A model generated the notes under the pieces. That model had not been told where the DNA came from. It was given only the letters and a program-made list of their open reading frames with translations, and ran no database searches. Source: Hyphodiscus hymeniophilus (Eukaryota > Ascomycota > Leotiomycetes > Helotiales > Hyphodiscaceae). From it: 64,000 nt of DNA. The position numbers and the translations under genes are program-made. Below, one piece after another: positions 61,110-64,000 of the stretch. The stretch spans positions 124,001-188,000 of the forward strand of contig VNKQ01000006.1 of NCBI GenBank assembly GCA_016508695.1, given 5' to 3'. Each line of letters opens with the position of its first letter. Position 1 is the stretch's first letter.

Positions 61110-62044
61110 ATTGATTCGCTTGGTCTGTGTTACTCGCACGATATAGATTATGAATTAACCATCGATATATTGAGTTTCAAAGCCTTTATACTGGACGAAG
61201 GGGTGTAATCTATCTACCCCGCACCCCCGCACTTACGTTCGATTGTACCACCGGAACATCAAAGACAAGTCATCCTCCCCGGCACCCATCCACGGGAAGA
61301 GTCCCGTTGGACATACAGCATACCTTGAGTCTCCAATAGATCTTTCAACTTTTGCGACTCGAGACTTCGGTCTTAAAGCGGGGCTGTCATGCCGGAGCAA
61401 ACCATGGACCGAGGTGGGCTTGGGGACGAAACGCCACCACATCTCCCTTCACATTCCAGCCGTTGCTCTTTAATATATCATGCTCTTATCTCCAGGAAAC
61501 GGCGTCATATCGTATCCCAGTGCTGGAAGCTTCAAGTCTGCTCGCAACTATGGACATAGCAGGATTGTTGCTCCGGCACAAGTCACGTGTTGAATGCGGT
61601 CTGAATGACACCTTCGTTCGATCGCTTCCTGACCTCAATGATGAAAGGTATTGTCCACACATGGATCTGGCGAAATCTCGCGGGAAAAGAATTATGAGAT
61701 AAGCGTTCATAGTCCCCTTTCCAGCTATAGATGCCTGGTGGTCGTTGAAGTAAGGTTTTATTCTGCCCAAGTCTATCATTACAGATCCGTGCTTTATTGC
61801 CATTTATTAGCTATTCCATGCCGATATTATCCATCAATTTACTCTGAATTCAGAAGACAATTTGTCATATTCAGAAGCGAGTGAATGCCAGATTCTAATA
61901 AGGCATCGCCTCCCAAGTGGTTGAATCCTATCCATGAACATTACCATTTGATCACGGCGGTGTTGCTTCAAAAGGGAACTTCTCAGCAAATTTTCTAATC
62001 TCAACGTTTTACTGCCTGCTTCAATCAATGTTTGACACTGAATT
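61110..62044. other. divergent intergenic region, no gene seen
   Basis: About 0.9 kb that should hold the promoter of the alcohol dehydrogenase (minus). Overlapping short frames on both strands (61233-61803) have no resemblance to known proteins. Confidence 0.45.
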
Positions 62045-62950
62045 GTGCTCTATACTCCATTCCAAGGCTTCTTTCAAGTTGAGTCGAACTTTAATATGGT
62101 CGCGACGGTCGAACGAAAGCATACAACGGCCTTGATCAAGTCTTGGAGGTCCAAGGCTGAACCGAAACCATCAAGCCACGAGCGCTATTTGGTTTGGTAT
62201 TGCAATAATTGCGGGTTATGCGGAGGGAGTGGAGGCATTTCCACAAGGATTCTTCATTGCCCTGAGTGTATCATGCGTCAAGAGTGCGAAATAGAAGAAA
62301 TTGAGGAAAGCTTGCAGAAGTACATTAGGTAAGCGGCGCTTCCACAAATGTCTAACAGTATTGGCTCAATATCTGGGTTGAGAGGTTCTCCAGACGAATT
62401 ACACAACTCTTCAAACAGTCCAGAGACAGCAACCTCCAGCACTACAACAACGTCAAATATACACAGCATAATGATTTTCTTAGTGGGCGCAATTCAGACC
62501 ACACAACTGCATGATGATGGTGTTACGATGCCTAGATCCTCTCTGGGACGTGGAAACTCTTCTCAATTCCGAGGTGCAATTTTGTCGCTGCAGGACCAGC
62601 CTATGGCGTCGTTACCGCCTCCGTCGAGTGTCACTCGAGAACATTCACGCGACCGGCACCAAAATCATGCTACCATACCACGCCACCAATATCCACGTCC
62701 TCTCTCCCCACAAATATTCAACTACGGAACCCCTTCAAATTCAGCCCAAAGCACGATTGATAGCACCAGTTTGGAGCAAGTACAGCAAGGTTCAATGGGC
62801 GAATTTATAGGCTTTGAGCTGCCCGTGACCGCGGACTTCATCCAGTACCCCTCATTTGATTCACAATTCGACGAGCATACTCCAGATTATATAGAAGACT
62901 TTTGTGCATCAAGAACCCGAACTTTACTTCGACAGCCAGGGCGACAATGA
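62045..62950 (+). CDS. hypothetical protein with a Cys-pair (zinc-binding-like) segment
   Basis: Two open stretches in the same frame, 62045-62332 and 62348-62950, separated by one TAA that lies inside a good donor (GTAAGC at 62330). Joining them with an intron ending at an in-frame AG (several candidates, up to about 62418) gives one protein of about 270-290 aa. The first part has WYCNNCGLCGGSGG...HCPECIMRQEC, reminiscent of small fungal proteins with a W-x-C-x2-C motif and a second Cys pair, perhaps a zinc site. The second part is Ser/Thr/Gln-rich and probably disordered. The start could be 62045 or the ATG at 62096. Function unknown; exon limits uncertain. Confidence 0.42.
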
Positions 62951-63237
62951 AAGTTTAACGGCTCTGCTATACCTTAGAGGATCAGGAGCCTCAAGCCTCC
63001 CTACCTTGGAAAAACAAGAATGACGGTAAGAAGTACCTCAATCCTTCATGGAAGCCTTAATCAAAAACCCGCAACGCCCTTTCCTGGATTTGTCTTTCCT
63101 GCCATCGACATACTTCCGACATTATCGTTCTACGATTTTGCCCTCTTTGAGTACCTTCACATCGCATCATGAGCCACATGTATGTATTGTGCGGTTCTCC
63201 AAAGAACGAGCTTTAAAGCTCAACATATCCAAGGTGT

Positions 63238-63788
63238 TTACCCCATATTCCAGTTCGTACTGCCCACAAAAACGACCTGTACGCTCGCAAAACTGGCCCA
63301 TAATCAGTACTTAGACGAAGAAATAGTTAGGGAAGAACCACTTACGCGGCAGTGGCCGCAAAATTCTCGAACCTCTTCGCCTCGGTCACCAAACCCAAGC
63401 AAATACTGAAGACCGCCGTGAATGCACACACGATCCCTAGCCTCGCCGTCATATTCCTCACGAACGAGAGGATGATTATCGCGGCTATCGGGATCAAGGA
63501 CGAAACGAGTGTGCCGAGAATATTTGCAATGCGGTGGAAATATGTGTCGCGGTAGAGGAAAATGTTAGCTTCGAGGTCGAAGGAAGAATTTTCCGAACTC
63601 CTCTCTGAGCTGGGGCGAAGTGTTGACAAGCTGTCAGCAGATGTCGTGGGTGTGGGTGACTGATCTTGAGGGGGTCTGCTCTCTAGTTCGATAGCAGAGT
63701 CAAGTGGCGGATCTTTGATGGACTCGTGGACTACTTCAGACATGGACTCGGGTTGTGACGATCGGCGATTTCGGTAGCCTTCTGGTTT
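63238..63788 (-). CDS. DUF6594-like membrane protein, C-terminal part
   Basis: Two exons on the minus strand, 63788-63346 and 63283-63238, with a 62-bp intron. The acceptor upstream of 63788 (TATGCAG) shows that further exons lie to the right, possibly beyond the window. A Ser/Pro-rich linker is followed by ANIFLYRDTYFHRIANILGT and three membrane segments: SSLIPIAAIIILSFV, LGIVCAFTAVFSICLGLV and AATAAVQVVFVG. This is the arrangement of the fungal DUF6594 family C-terminus (RLGIxxAFTxxFSxCLGL). The N-terminal domain is not identified in the remaining 210 bp (an open stretch at 63731-63928 does not look like it). Function of the family is unknown. Confidence 0.72.
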
Positions 63789-64000
63789 CTGCATATATCA
63801 GCACCTGCAGCACCAAGGGATTCCCGAGTATTTAATACTTTTATCCACTTGCCGCAGATCCTATGCAGCGGATCCACAATACCGCGGTGGTAAATGGTTG
63901 GAAACAAATTGATAAGTAGTCTTGTCATGGCATCTGCTTCTCCGCCTCTCTGCGCTAAAGTCCCAAGCCCCGCAGGCTGATTGTAGACGTCACAATCTGC

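Overview
The window is nuclear DNA from a filamentous ascomycete (Pezizomycotina). The evidence is short GT-AG introns of about 44-126 bp, typical fungal gene families (GT90/CAP10-like, RTA1-like, LaeA-like methyltransferase, Zn2Cys6 factor, DUF6594-like, fungal Zn-alcohol dehydrogenase), and one very large AT-rich block with the signature of repeat-induced point mutation (RIP). I cannot fix the genus. No rRNA, tRNA, CRISPR array or viral gene was recognised.

Layout. 1-12,320 is gene-bearing DNA: an intact five-exon MFS transporter (344-2298), repeat-rich intergenic DNA with an 18-bp minisatellite, a repeat protein carrying an array of RRGS-type phosphosites (5792-6955, minus), a microsatellite-rich 3.4-kb gap, and a four-exon GT90 glycosyltransferase-like gene (10353-11807, minus).

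12,321-42,566 is a 30.2-kb island bounded by a 36-bp inverted repeat with a single C/T difference. Inside it TA-rich sequence dominates, CpA/TpG are scarce and CpG survives. It is a nest of mobile elements: an unidentified left segment; two Ty1/copia-type LTR retrotransposons of exactly equal length (8,326 bp each, 266-bp LTRs, same orientation, 279 bp apart); a Tad1-like LINE; and a 6.9-kb hAT transposon inserted into the LINE reverse-transcriptase region with a perfect 8-bp target duplication. All are broken by transitions that create TAA/TAG stops.

42,567-64,000 returns to genes: a GMC oxidoreductase C-terminal fragment at the island edge, a 149-aa protein with an internal duplication, an AlkB-like dioxygenase (one-base frameshift), an RTA1-like membrane protein, a short Zn2Cys6 regulator, an epoxide-hydrolase-like enzyme (one-base frameshift, GC-AG intron), an O-methyltransferase, a LaeA-like methyltransferase, a six-exon zinc alcohol dehydrogenase, a small Cys-rich hypothetical and a DUF6594-like membrane protein cut by the right edge.

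The block from 46 to 61 kb (transporter-like protein, regulator, hydrolase, two methyltransferases, dehydrogenase) resembles the tailoring part of a secondary-metabolite or detoxification locus, but no backbone synthase is visible. Exon limits were derived by hand from frame, splice signals and family similarity; each joined reading frame was checked for divisibility by three.
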